From Microbacterium sp. K24 (GTDB lineage Bacteria > Actinomycetota > Actinomycetes > Actinomycetales > Microbacteriaceae), in the NCBI RefSeq assembly GCF_004794465.1, contig NZ_SSDJ01000143.1, forward strand, positions 1 through 56,118: a stretch of 56,118 nucleotides of DNA. Reading direction: 5' to 3'. Positions within the stretch are counted from its first letter, which is position 1. The number at the start of each line of letters is the position of its first letter. Positions 33,153 to 42,223 of the stretch are shown here, piece by piece. The notes below the pieces were generated by a model. It did no database searches. It was not told where the DNA came from and saw only the letters and a program-made list of their open reading frames with translations. Position numbers and translations under genes: made by a program.

Positions 33153-33258
33153 GCGGTGGCCGGGACCTCGGCGAAAACCGGGGTGCTCGGCGACGGGCAG
33201 GGGTGAGCTATGGGTGCCCTTGCTCGACGGAGGGGCGCTCGGTGGATACCGTCGGCAT

Positions 33259-34764
33259 ATGGGCGACAGCATCGATGCGCAGACCTTCACGCGCCAGGAC
33301 CGCACGCAGTTCCGCGCCAAGACCGAGCAGTGCCTCGACGCCCTGGCCTCCATGCTGGCGGACGGGCGGTTCTCCGACGTGGACGCCCCCGACTCGCAGC
33401 TCGGCCTGGAGATCGAGCTGAACCTCGTCGATGATCAGGGTGCACCGGCCCGCGGCAATGAGGCGGTGCTCGACGCGATCGCCTCTCCGGCCTTCCAGAC
33501 CGAGCTCGCACGCTTCAACGTCGAGGTCAACGTGGCGCCCCGGCCGATCGGACGCGGTCATCTCCGAGAGCTCGAGGACGTCTTGCGTCGCGCGCTCGAG
33601 ATCGCCGACGGTCGGGCGCGATCGGCCGGCAGCGGCCTGGCCATGATCGGGATGCTTCCGACTCTTGACGAGACGCATTTCACGCAGCGCTGGTTCTCGG
33701 CCGATCCCCGGTACAGCCTTCTGGGACAGCAGATCCTCTCCGCGCGGGGCGAAGACATCGAGCTGCAGCTCGACGGGGTCGCTCTGGGGGAGGACCGGCC
33801 GGTCGAGCGGCTCGCCATGGTCTGCGACACCATCCTGCCCGAGGCCGCGTGCACCTCCGTGCAACTGCATCTGCAGGTCGCGCCCGGGTCGTTCGCCGCG
33901 TACTGGAACGCGGCGCAGGCGATCGCCGGCGTGCAGGTGGCTCTGGCGGCGAACTCCCCGTTCTTCGCCGGCAAGGCGCTCTGGCACGAGACGCGGATCC
34001 CGATGTTCCAGCAGGCCACCGACACCCGCCCGCAGGAGCTCAAGAACCAGGGGGTGCGTCCCCGAGTGTGGTTCGGCGAGCGCTGGGTGACGTCGATCTT
34101 CGACCTGTTCGAGGAGAACTCGCGATACTTCCCTGCGCTGCTGCCGGTGACCTCCGACGAGGATCCGTTTGAAGCGCTCGCCGAGGGGCGTGCGCCCGAA
34201 CTCGCCGAGCTGCGCATGCACAACGGCACCGTCTACCGCTGGAATCGTCCGATCTACGATGCCGCCGACGGCACCGCGCATCTGCGCCTCGAGAACCGGG
34301 TGCTGCCGGCGGGACCGAGCGTCGTCGACGTGGTGGCGGATGCCGCGTTCTACTACGGCCTCGTACGCACTCTGGCGGAGGCCGACCGTCCGATCTGGAC
34401 GCAGATGACCTTCGATGCGGCGGCGGAGAATCTGCAGGCCGCCGCGAAGGACGGCATCGACTCACGGCTGTACTGGCCGGAGATCGGCTGGATCAGCCCG
34501 AGCGAGCTGGTGCTGCGACGGTTGCTGCCCGCGGCGGCCGAAGGGTTGGATGCGTACGGCGTCGACCCCGAGGTGCGCGATCGGTACCTCGGCATCATCG
34601 AGCAGCGGTGCCTCACCCGCCGCAACGGCGCCGTCTGGCAGCGGGAGAACGTGGCGGCCCGCGAGCGCTCCGGCGCGTCACGCACCGACGCGCTGCACGG
34701 CATGCTCGCCGACTACCTCGAGCGGATGCAGGCCGGCGAGCCCGTGCACACCTGGACGCACTGA
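33259..34764 (+). CDS. Glutamate-cysteine-ligase-like (GCS2 superfamily) protein
   Basis: 501 residues. The N-terminal region has LGLEIELNLVD and ARFNVEVNVAPRP, the acidic metal-binding strand pattern of the GCS2 superfamily; later blocks include ACTSVQLHLQVAPGSFAAYWNAAQAI, LAANSPFFAGKALWHETRIPMFQQATDTRP and HLRLENRVLPAGPSVVDVVADAAFYYGLV. It is longer than YbdK-type ligases (about 370). Likely an ATP-dependent ligase of unknown substrates; glutathione is not expected in this lineage. ATG at 33259 chosen; a GTG at 33214 is the longer alternative. Confidence 0.78.
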   Translation: MGDSIDAQTFTRQDRTQFRAKTEQCLDALASMLADGRFSDVDAPDSQLGLEIELNLVDDQGAPARGNEAVLDAIASPAFQTELARFNVEVNVAPRPIGRGHLRELEDVLRRALEIADGRARSAGSGLAMIGMLPTLDETHFTQRWFSADPRYSLLGQQILSARGEDIELQLDGVALGEDRPVERLAMVCDTILPEAACTSVQLHLQVAPGSFAAYWNAAQAIAGVQVALAANSPFFAGKALWHETRIPMFQQATDTRPQELKNQGVRPRVWFGERWVTSIFDLFEENSRYFPALLPVTSDEDPFEALAEGRAPELAELRMHNGTVYRWNRPIYDAADGTAHLRLENRVLPAGPSVVDVVADAAFYYGLVRTLAEADRPIWTQMTFDAAAENLQAAAKDGIDSRLYWPEIGWISPSELVLRRLLPAAAEGLDAYGVDPEVRDRYLGIIEQRCLTRRNGAVWQRENVAARERSGASRTDALHGMLADYLERMQAGEPVHTWTH

Positions 34765-34785
34765 CGCTCGACCGCCCACCGGACT

Positions 34786-36495
34786 CTAGAGCGCGGGCGT
34801 GCGCGGAGGCGGGGTCCGGCGGGTGCCGGGAGCCCCGGTCGCCTCGAACGCCGCCGCGAGCCGCAGGAGCCGCGTGTCGTCGTAGGCGCGACCGGCGAAA
34901 GTCAGTCCGATCGGCATCCCGATGTCGGCCATCAGCCCCATCGGCACGGTGACCGTCGGGATGCCGAGGTGCCGAACCGCGAGATTGCCGTTCGCGATCC
35001 AGGTGCCGTTGCGCCAGCCGAGATCGGCGGATGCCCTGTTCACGTCCATGTCGGACGGGCCCACGTCGGCGACGGCAGGGAACACGACGGCGTCGAGTGC
35101 CTGCTCGTCCATCCAGACCTCGAGGTCGAGGCGACGCGTCTCCTCCAGACCGCGCAGCCCGTCGGCGAGCTCCGGCATATCGGTGAAGTCCGCTCCCGGA
35201 TGCGCGCGCACCCAGTCCGGGTAGTCGGCGATGTCGTCTTCGAAGCCCGTGTACCGGTCGGGGAGCGCGCCCTCCGGATGCGGGAAGATCCTGGCGCCGT
35301 CGACGTCGGCGAGGGTCGCCAAGGCCGGGTCGCCGTTCGCCTGCAGGAAGTCCTCCCAGCTACAGGCGGAGAGGTCGACGATCTCCCGGCGCAGGTACTC
35401 GGGTGACACGAGACCGCGGGTCGCGAGCGTCGGCGCGCCCGGCCGGTCGCCCTCGTAGTTGGACACCACGGGGAAGTCGACCTCGACGACGGTCGCACCG
35501 GCGGCCTCGAGGTCTCGTCGCGCCGCCTCCCACCGCTCGAGCACGGATGCCCGCGTCTCGATGCGCTGCCCGGTCGGTCCACCGATCCCCGGGGCGACGG
35601 CGGTACCGGCATCCGGGTCGGCGTTGATGTACATCCGCGGGATGCCGATGCGGATGCCGTCGAGCGAGGCCCCGTCGGCCACCTCGCGATACGACGGCGG
35701 ACGCACGGCGGATGCCGTCGGCAGCGCCACCCACGGCTGCGCACGCCAGAAGTCGCCCCGGGTCTCGGCGTCGTCGGCGACGATCACGTCGAGCACCTCC
35801 AGCAGATCGGCCATGGTGCGGGCGTGCGGCACGACGACGTCCATCGTGGGGACGAGCGGCCAGTTGCCGCGGGTCGAGATCACACCGCGCGACGGCGTGT
35901 AGGCGCAGAGGGCGTTGTTGGTCGCCGGTCCCCGGCCGCTCGACCAGGTCTCCTCGCCCAGCCCGAAGGCGGCGAAGCTCGCGGCGGTCGCGGTACCCGA
36001 TCCGTTGGACGATCCCGAGGCGAACGGCGCCGTGAGGAAGTCGGCGTTGTACGGGCTCTCTGCGCGCCCGTAGACGCCGCGCTGCATGCCGCCGTTGGCC
36101 ATGGGCGGCATATTGGTCAGCCCGAGGCAGATCGCCCCGGCCGCCCGCAGACGCTCGATCGTGAACGCGTCGCGCTGGGCGACCAGGTCCGCGAACGCCG
36201 GGCTGCCCGCCGCGGCGGTGAGCCCCGCCACGAGGTAGCTGTCCTTCGCCGTGTACGGGATGCCGTCGAGCGGACCGCGCGTCTCGCCGCGTGCACGCCG
36301 GGCGTCGGATGCCGCGGCCTCGTCACGCGCCTCCGGGTTCGCGACCACGACCGCGTTGAGAGCGGTCGCCGTGTCGGGTCCGTCATACGCGGCGATGCGG
36401 GCGAGGTAGGCGTCGACGAGCTCGACCGCCGTGGTCGCGCCTGTCTCGAGCGCGTGGCGCAGGTCGGCGATCGTGGCTTCGGTGACGTCGATCAT
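34786..36495 (-). CDS. Amidase-signature enzyme
   Basis: 569 residues. The Ser-cisSer-Lys triad region is visible: Lys in GIPYTAKDSYLVAG, the glycine/serine-rich GSSNGSGTATAASFAAFGLG, and the nucleophile Ser in GEETWSSGRGPATNN. The usual GTDTGGS text is thus altered (ETWSSG), which suggests a distinct substrate specificity. It follows agmatine deiminase with an ATGA overlap, so a role in hydrolysing N-carbamoylputrescine or a related amide is possible. Without that context it would be called only an amidase. Confidence 0.85.
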   Translation of the reverse strand: MIDVTEATIADLRHALETGATTAVELVDAYLARIAAYDGPDTATALNAVVVANPEARDEAAASDARRARGETRGPLDGIPYTAKDSYLVAGLTAAAGSPAFADLVAQRDAFTIERLRAAGAICLGLTNMPPMANGGMQRGVYGRAESPYNADFLTAPFASGSSNGSGTATAASFAAFGLGEETWSSGRGPATNNALCAYTPSRGVISTRGNWPLVPTMDVVVPHARTMADLLEVLDVIVADDAETRGDFWRAQPWVALPTASAVRPPSYREVADGASLDGIRIGIPRMYINADPDAGTAVAPGIGGPTGQRIETRASVLERWEAARRDLEAAGATVVEVDFPVVSNYEGDRPGAPTLATRGLVSPEYLRREIVDLSACSWEDFLQANGDPALATLADVDGARIFPHPEGALPDRYTGFEDDIADYPDWVRAHPGADFTDMPELADGLRGLEETRRLDLEVWMDEQALDAVVFPAVADVGPSDMDVNRASADLGWRNGTWIANGNLAVRHLGIPTVTVPMGLMADIGMPIGLTFAGRAYDDTRLLRLAAAFEATGAPGTRRTPPPRTPAL

Positions 36496-37535
36496 GCGTG
36501 CACACCCCCGAGAGTGGGCTGCTGCTGGGTGATGCAGTGGATGCCGCCGCCGCGATCGAACAGGGGGCGTGCGTCGACGGTGACGACACGGCGTCCGGGG
36601 TAGACATCGGCGAGGATCTCCCGCGCCGCGGCATCCGCCTTCTCATCACCGAAGCCGCAGGCCACGACGCCGTCGTTGGTGACGAGGTGGTTGACGTAGC
36701 TCCAGTCGACGAAGCCGTGGTCGTCGCGCAGGGTGGCGGGTGCCGGCAGGTCGACGATCTCGAAGCGGCGGCCCGCGGCATCCGTCTGCTGCTCGAGATG
36801 CGCCCGAAGGTCGCGGGTGACGGCGTGGTCGGGGTGATCGGGGTCCTGCTGGTCGTGCAGCAGCAGGCGTCCGGGCGAGACGATCGTGGCGACGATGTCG
36901 ACGTGGCCGTTGGTGCCGAACTCGTCGTAGTCGCGGGTGAGGCCGCGGGGGAGCCAGACGGCCTTCGTCGCGCCGATCGTCCGCAGCATCTCGGCCTCGA
37001 CGCGCGCCTTGTCGGCGAACGGGTTGCGTCGCGGGTCGAGCTGCACGGTCTCGGTGAGCAGCACCGTGCCCTCGCCGTCGACGTGGATGCCGCCGCCCTC
37101 GTTGACGAGCACCGAGCTGACGAGTTCCGCCTCGACGGCGCCCGCGACGATGCGGGCGTGTCGGGCCGCCTTGTCCCAGGATGCCCAGTCGGGGGCTCCC
37201 CATCCGTTGAAGATCCAGTCGACGGCGCCGAGCACGCCAGGACGCTCGTCGTCGACGACGAAGGTCGGGCCGGAGTCGCGCATCCAGAACTCGTCGACCG
37301 GAGCCTCGATGAGCTCGATGCCGCCGTGGAGCATGCGCCGTGCCCGGGTGATCTCGCTCGGGTCGACGAGCATCGAGACGGGCTCGAACTCGGCGACCGC
37401 GTTCGCGACGGCGCTCCAGGTGGCATAACCGCTCTCGCGCTCGGCGTCGGTCTCTCCGAGCGTCTGGCCCTCGGCGGGGAACGCCATCCAGGTGCGGTCG
37501 TGGGGTGCGGTCTCGGCGGGCATGCGCCAGCTCAT
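36492..37535 (-). CDS. aguA: Agmatine deiminase family protein
   Basis: 347 residues of the PAD-porph/agmatine deiminase family. Motifs are MAFPAEGQTLG, APVDEFWMRDSGPTFVVDD, VNEGGGIHVDGEGTVLLTE, DEFGTNGHVDIVATIVSPGRLLL and the catalytic Cys in DRGGGIHCITQQQP, 14 residues from the C-terminus. It hydrolyses agmatine to N-carbamoylputrescine and ammonia. ATG at 37535 has GAGGA upstream. Divergent from a TetR regulator and decarboxylase, with a palindromic operator between. Confidence 0.9.
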   Translation of the reverse strand: MSWRMPAETAPHDRTWMAFPAEGQTLGETDAERESGYATWSAVANAVAEFEPVSMLVDPSEITRARRMLHGGIELIEAPVDEFWMRDSGPTFVVDDERPGVLGAVDWIFNGWGAPDWASWDKAARHARIVAGAVEAELVSSVLVNEGGGIHVDGEGTVLLTETVQLDPRRNPFADKARVEAEMLRTIGATKAVWLPRGLTRDYDEFGTNGHVDIVATIVSPGRLLLHDQQDPDHPDHAVTRDLRAHLEQQTDAAGRRFEIVDLPAPATLRDDHGFVDWSYVNHLVTNDGVVACGFGDEKADAAAREILADVYPGRRVVTVDARPLFDRGGGIHCITQQQPTLGGVHA

Positions 37536-37576
37536 CGTGATCTCCTCGTTTCGTGGTCGATTCGACAGCCTCGATG

Positions 37577-37598
37577 CTGTTGAACACGCGATCAACAG
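37577..37598. promoter_or_regulatory. TetR-type palindromic operator
   Basis: ctgttga (37577-37583) and tcaacag (37592-37598) are perfect inverted arms spaced by eight bases, in the 81-bp gap between divergent aguA (start 37535) and the TetR gene (start 37617). Probably the site through which TetR controls both directions. Confidence 0.75.
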
Positions 37599-37616
37599 GT
37601 GCTACGGTAGCCCTCG

Positions 37617-38288
37617 ATGAACACGACGTCAAGAGCACCCGCAGCGCGGCGGCTGCCTCCCGAAGAGCGCGAACGGACGATCCTCGACGGCGCCGTCGCC
37701 CTCGCCCGGGAGAGCGGCCTCGACACCCTCACCGTGCGCGCGATCGCGAGCCGTGTCGGCGTGACGCCCGCGCTCGTGGCCCACTACCGTCCGGTCATGG
37801 ATGCGTTCGTGGCCGAGGTGTTCGGCACGATCGTGGCGAACGAGCGCGATGAGGTGATCGCCGCGTTCTCGCCCGCGGGCGGCCTGCGCGCGAGCCTGCA
37901 GACGCTGGTCGAGACTCTGCTCGACGACTCCCGCGACGACGTCGCCCTCATCTGGGTGCAGGCCTGGTCGCAGGGCGTGCGCAACGAGCCGCTCGGGGAG
38001 CGCGTGCGTTCCGAGATGGACCTGTGGCAGATCAGGCTCGAAGAGGTCATCGCCGCGGCCGCGGCAGCCGACCCCGACGACTCCGCCGATCCGGCCTTCG
38101 CCGCCTGGATGCTGCTCGCCATGGTCGATGGCATGAGCGCGCACTCCCTCGTGAAGTGGGCTCCCCGCGACCGCGCCGATCTCGCCCGTCGCACGGTCGC
38201 CGCCGTGCTCGACCGCCCTTCCGCCACCCCGTCCGGCTCCGCCGCCTCGTCCGGCTCCGCCGCCCCGACCAGTGAGGACCGCTCATGA
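37617..38288 (+). CDS. TetR-family regulator
   Basis: 223 residues; N-terminal HTH ILDGAVALARESGLDTLTVR, then AIASRVGVTPALVAHYRP, followed by a helical ligand domain. The C-terminus carries an 18-bp direct repeat (38231-38246 and 38249-38264) encoding a SGSAASSGSAAP tail. No ribosome site precedes the ATG, and a -10-like tacggt sits 11 bases upstream, so translation may be leaderless. The start of the downstream decarboxylase overlaps its stop as ATGA. Confidence 0.85.
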   Translation: MNTTSRAPAARRLPPEERERTILDGAVALARESGLDTLTVRAIASRVGVTPALVAHYRPVMDAFVAEVFGTIVANERDEVIAAFSPAGGLRASLQTLVETLLDDSRDDVALIWVQAWSQGVRNEPLGERVRSEMDLWQIRLEEVIAAAAAADPDDSADPAFAAWMLLAMVDGMSAHSLVKWAPRDRADLARRTVAAVLDRPSATPSGSAASSGSAAPTSEDRS

Positions 38289-39658
38289 GCGCCGACCGCA
38301 TGCACGCCGCATCGCCCGAATCGACCGCGATCGTCGACGCCGTGCTCGACTACTCCCGCCGGCGGATGCTGGCCACCGACGTGCCGCTCGACAAGCCGCA
38401 GACCCCGGCCGAGCTCAACCGCCTCATCGGCGCGACCATCACCGATTCGGGTCTCGGAGCATCGCGCGCCCTGAGCCTGTTCGAGCACGTGCTCGCTCCC
38501 GCCTGCCTCACGACGAGTCATCCGCTGTACCTGTCGTTCATCCCGACGGCGCCCACCATGGCGGCCATCGCGTTCGACCTCGTCGTCTCGGCATCCGGCC
38601 TGTACGGCGGCAGCTGGCTGGAAGGCGCGGGCGCCGTGCACGCCGAGAACGAGGTGCTGTCGTTCCTGGCGAAGGAGTTCGGGCTGCCCGACAACGCCGG
38701 CGGCGTGTTCGTGCAGGGCGGCACGATCGGCAACCTCTCGGCGCTGGTCGCCGCCCGCGAGGCCGCCAAGGCCCGCCTGATCGCGGCCGGCAAGGAACTG
38801 CCGACGCGCTGGAAGATCGTCTGCAGCGTCGAGGCGCACTCCTCGAACAAGTCGGCCGCGAAGGTCATGGACGCCGACGTGCTGCTCGTGCCCGCGGGCG
38901 ACGACGGGGTGCTGCGGGCGGATGCCGTGCGCGAAGCGCTCGCCGAGCACGGCGACGAGATCTGCGCGGTCGTGGCGACCGGCGGCTCGACGAACTTCGG
39001 CATCGTCGACGACATCAAGGGGATCGCGGCGCTGAAGGACGAGTTCGACTTCTGGCTGCACATCGACGGCGCCTACGGCCTCACCGCGATGCTCGCGCCC
39101 GAGGCGCGGACGATCTTTGCGGGCGTCGAGCGCGCCGACTCGGTGATCGTCGACCCGCACAAGTGGCTGTTCGCGCCGTTCGACTGCTGCGCCCTGATCT
39201 ACCGCGATCCCGACGCCGGACGTCGGGCGCACACGCAGCACGCGGAGTACCTCGACATCCTCACCGACGTCGACGAGTTCAGCCCCTCGGACTACTCGAT
39301 CCAGCTCACCCGTCGCCCACGAGGCCTGCCGATGTGGTTCTCGCTCGCGACGTACGGCGTGAACGCGTACCGCGATGCCGTCAGCAGCACTCTGGCTCTG
39401 ACGCAGCGGATCGCCGGAGAGATCGCGCGACGCCCCGAGCTGCGCCTGGTGCGCGATCCGCAGCTGTCGGTCGTCGTGTTCGAGCGCGAAGGCTGGGAGC
39501 GCGCGGACTACGACCGCTGGTCGGCGACGCTGCTCGACACGCAGCACGCCTTCGTGGTGCCGAGTTCGCACCAGGGGCGCCCCAACACGCGCTTCGCGAT
39601 CCTCAACCCGCTCACGACCTTCGACGACCTGGTCGGCATCCTCGACACGATGAAGTAG
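38285..39658 (+). CDS. PLP-dependent group II decarboxylase
   Basis: 457 residues of the aromatic/glutamate/diaminobutyrate decarboxylase fold. Visible are GGSWLEGAGAVHAENEVLSFLAKEF-type start of the large domain, FVQGGTIGNLSALVAARE, His185 in SVEAHSSNKSA (stacks on PLP), Asp261 in HIDGAYG, and Schiff-base Lys293 in VDPHKWLFAP. The exact substrate is unknown. Its control by the same TetR site as agmatine deiminase suggests a link to amine metabolism. Confidence 0.85.
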   Translation: MSADRMHAASPESTAIVDAVLDYSRRRMLATDVPLDKPQTPAELNRLIGATITDSGLGASRALSLFEHVLAPACLTTSHPLYLSFIPTAPTMAAIAFDLVVSASGLYGGSWLEGAGAVHAENEVLSFLAKEFGLPDNAGGVFVQGGTIGNLSALVAAREAAKARLIAAGKELPTRWKIVCSVEAHSSNKSAAKVMDADVLLVPAGDDGVLRADAVREALAEHGDEICAVVATGGSTNFGIVDDIKGIAALKDEFDFWLHIDGAYGLTAMLAPEARTIFAGVERADSVIVDPHKWLFAPFDCCALIYRDPDAGRRAHTQHAEYLDILTDVDEFSPSDYSIQLTRRPRGLPMWFSLATYGVNAYRDAVSSTLALTQRIAGEIARRPELRLVRDPQLSVVVFEREGWERADYDRWSATLLDTQHAFVVPSSHQGRPNTRFAILNPLTTFDDLVGILDTMK

Positions 39659-39772
39659 GCGCGCGCGTCTTCATGCCGAGCGCCCCCCTTGTGGTCGAGC
39701 GGCCCCCTTATGAAGGCTCTCAAAGGGGCGGGTCGGCTACAGAGGGGCCGTTCGGCAGGGTGAGGGATGCCG

Positions 39773-40828
39773 TCAGCGCGAGGTGTGCGCGTCGAGGAAG
39801 TCGATCGTCTTCTGCAGAGCGGTCTGCGCGTCGGGCAGGTCCAGGTGGAACTGGTACTCGTGGGGCAGCGCCGGTTCGTGCGGGGCCGGCCAGAACTGGG
39901 GGGTCACGTCGACGCCGAGCTCCTCGAGCCGCTGTGCCATCGGGATCGACTGCAGCTAGGTGAGTCCGTCGCCGTTGCCGCCCGAGATGTACGTCGGGGG
40001 GAAGTCCTTCGTCACCCAGTCGATGGTCGACATGGTCGCTCCGGTCGAGTCCTCGGCCCAGGTCTTCGTGCCGGAGTAGGCCCACATCGCCGACTTGAAG
40101 CCCCAGCCGGCGATGCCGTCGAGCTGAGCGAGGGCTCCGAGGTCGTACACGCCGCAGTTGAGCACCGTCGCGACGAGCTGGTCGGCCTTGATCGTGGGTT
40201 CGATGCCCATGATGTCGGCGTAGTCCGGGCTCGTGATGAGCGTCGCCATCTGGCTGGCGAGCTGCCCGCCGGCCGAGTCTCCGGCGAGCACGATCTGCGA
40301 GGCGTCGACGCCGAGATCTTCGGCGTGCTCGTCGATGTAGGCGAGCGCCGCGTTGAGCTGGTTCACTGCGAGGGGATACACGCCCTCCGGGCCGATGGTG
40401 TAGTTCACCCCGATGGTCGTGTAGCCCTCGGCGGCGAGGATGCGCAGGTACGGGTCGACGTTCTCCTTCACGCCTGAGATCCAGGCGCCGCCGTGGATCC
40501 AGACGACGGTCGGCAGCGGCCCGTCGGCGGATGCCGGGCGGAACACGTCCATCGTGGTGTCGGCGCCGGCGTCGCCGTAGGAGACGTCGAGCTGCTCGGT
40601 GAGCTTCGTGTCGGGGACGTGCTTGTCCATCTCAGCGGCGGTCTCGTCACCGCCCTTGGTGAACACGGCGCGGATGATCATCGCCGACGGCCAGGGGGTG
40701 ATCGAGCCGACGATCGCCACGACGGCGACGACGGCCACGATGATGCCGAGCGCGACCTTCGTGCGGTGCCACGGCCGCCGGACCTTCGTCGGGCGATCGG
40801 ACTGTTCGGCGTGCGCGCCTGTGCTCAT
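39773..40828 (-). pseudogene. Alpha/beta hydrolase with an in-frame TAG stop
   Basis: ATG at 40828 has GGAGGGG upstream. The frame encodes a membrane-anchored (helix around residues 25-45) HSL-type hydrolase with HGGAW and GDSAGGQ, then stops at TAG (39956-39958) right after GGNGDGLT, the loop with the catalytic Asp. The same frame continues open for 60 further codons to TGA at 39773, encoding LQSIPMAQRLEELGVDVTPQ and the catalytic-His block LPHEYQFHLD. A single base change (for example AAG to TAG) explains it. The truncated product lacks the His and should be inactive unless the stop is read through. Confidence 0.85.
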
Positions 40829-40906
40829 CGGAACCCCTCCCTGCGCATCAGTGTGCCAGTATTCCGGTTCTCGCATGCGCGATGGGAGTGCGGCTCTACC
40901 GTGTCG

Positions 40907-41431
40907 TCAGGCCGTGAGCCCGGCGATGAGGCGGCGCAGCCCGTAGTCGAAGGCGCGGTCGACGTCGCCGCCGAGGCGGAAGGCGCCGGAGAGCTCCATC
41001 TGCAGGAACCCCGTCGCCCAGGCGGTGAAGAGGCGGGCGGCATCGAGGGCCTCGTCGTCGCCGACCAGGGCGGCGGAGGCCCGGATGAGCGGCGCGGCCG
41101 AGCGCTGCAGGGCGGCGTGCGGCGCCGCGGCGCTGAACATGAGCCGGAAGGCCTCGGGCTGCTGCTGGGCGAAGGACCGATAGGCCTCTGCGATGTCGGT
41201 GAGGTCGGCATCCGCGGCGTCGAGGCGCGCGGTGAGCTCGTCGATGATCGATTCGGCGATGGCCGAGAGCAGGGCGTCGCGATCGCGCACGCGCTTGTAG
41301 AGCGACGGGGCCCGCACGCCGACGCGCGTGGCGACGGCCTGCATCGTGACGCTCGAGGGCCCCGAGGAATCGAGGATCTCACGGCCTGCGGCGATGATCT
41401 GCTCGAGAGAGGTCCGTTCGGGTGTCGGCAT
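40907..41431 (-). CDS. TetR-family regulator (TetR_C WHG type)
   Basis: 174 residues; HTH IIAAGREILDSSGPSSVTMQ, AVATRVGVRAPSLYKRVRDRDALLSAI, then a ligand domain with AEAYRSFAQQQPEAFRLMFS. ATG at 41431 has AAGGAG six bases upstream. It is divergent from the MBL-fold gene and the 81-bp gap carries a duplicated 22-bp operator that overlaps the promoter of the MBL gene. Confidence 0.88.
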   Translation of the reverse strand: MPTPERTSLEQIIAAGREILDSSGPSSVTMQAVATRVGVRAPSLYKRVRDRDALLSAIAESIIDELTARLDAADADLTDIAEAYRSFAQQQPEAFRLMFSAAAPHAALQRSAAPLIRASAALVGDDEALDAARLFTAWATGFLQMELSGAFRLGGDVDRAFDYGLRRLIAGLTA

Positions 41432-41443
41432 GACATCTCCTTG

Positions 41444-41487
41444 ATAGCTATTGACAGTAGCCATCATAGCTACGTATCGTAGCCATC
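41444..41487. promoter_or_regulatory. Two adjacent 22-bp operator copies
   Basis: Units 41444-41465 and 41466-41487 follow the same pattern, atagcta-N7-tagccatc, with only the seven-base spacer changed. Each unit is a near-palindrome (ATAGCTA against the complement of TAGCCAT), as expected for a TetR dimer. The two sites abut and cover the promoter. Confidence 0.75.
41451..41480 (+). promoter_or_regulatory. Promoter of the MBL-fold gene
   Basis: A perfect -35 hexamer ttgaca (41451-41456) is followed after 18 bases by tatcgt (41475-41480). Both lie in the spacers of the duplicated operator, so a bound TetR dimer pair would occlude RNA polymerase. Confidence 0.6.
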
Positions 41488-41512
41488 GCAATCATCTCCG
41501 AAGGGAACCGCC

Positions 41513-42223
41513 ATGAAGCTCGCCCCGCACCTGCACCGACTCGGCAACGACATCGTCGCCTCGTACCTCATCGACCTTCCGGAGGGGATCACGCTGATCG
41601 ACGCGGGGCTCCCCGGACACTGGAACGACCTGCAGCGCGAACTCGCCGAGATCGGGCGGCCGCTGTCCGACATCCGCGGGCTCGTGCTCACGCACGGCGA
41701 CGGCGACCACATCGGGTTCGCCGAGCGTCTCCGCCGCGAGGCCGGTGTTCCCGTGTTCATCCACGCGGCCGATGCCCACCGCGTGCGCACGGGGGAGAAG
41801 CCGAAGACGGCGATGGGGCCCGCCAGGCTCGGGCCGACGCTGGGCTTCTTCGCCTACGGCATCCGCAAGAACGCCCTGCGCACGCACCACGTGAGCGAGG
41901 TCGTCGAGGTCGGCGACGGCGACGTGCTCGATCTGCCCGGCGCCCCGGTCGTGATCGGGATGCCGGGGCACTCGCCGGGAAGCATCGCGGTGCACGTGCC
42001 GGTCGCGGATGCCGTGTTCGTGGGTGATGCTCTCACGACGAGGCACGTGCTCACCGGAAAGGTAGGCGCACAGCCGGCCCCGTTCACCGACGAGCCCGCG
42101 GACGCTCTGGCGTCGCTCGATCGGCTCGCGGGGGTCTCGGCCTCCTGGGTCCTGCCCGGTCACGGCGCTCCCTACCGCGGGACGCCGGCCGACGTCGCCG
42201 CCGAGGTCCGCGCGGCGGTCTGA
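41513..42223 (+). CDS. MBL-fold metallo-hydrolase
   Basis: 236 residues with the metallo-beta-lactamase pattern: LIDAGLPGH, the metal motif THGDGDHIGFAERL (HxHxDH varied to HGDGDH), GMPGHSPGSIAVHVP, VFVGDALT and LPGHGAPYRG. The first His of the usual THxHxDH is retained and the second is replaced by Gly-Asp, a form common in glyoxalase II-like and lactonase-like members. Controlled by the adjacent TetR. The substrate is unknown. Confidence 0.85.
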   Translation: MKLAPHLHRLGNDIVASYLIDLPEGITLIDAGLPGHWNDLQRELAEIGRPLSDIRGLVLTHGDGDHIGFAERLRREAGVPVFIHAADAHRVRTGEKPKTAMGPARLGPTLGFFAYGIRKNALRTHHVSEVVEVGDGDVLDLPGAPVVIGMPGHSPGSIAVHVPVADAVFVGDALTTRHVLTGKVGAQPAPFTDEPADALASLDRLAGVSASWVLPGHGAPYRGTPADVAAEVRAAV

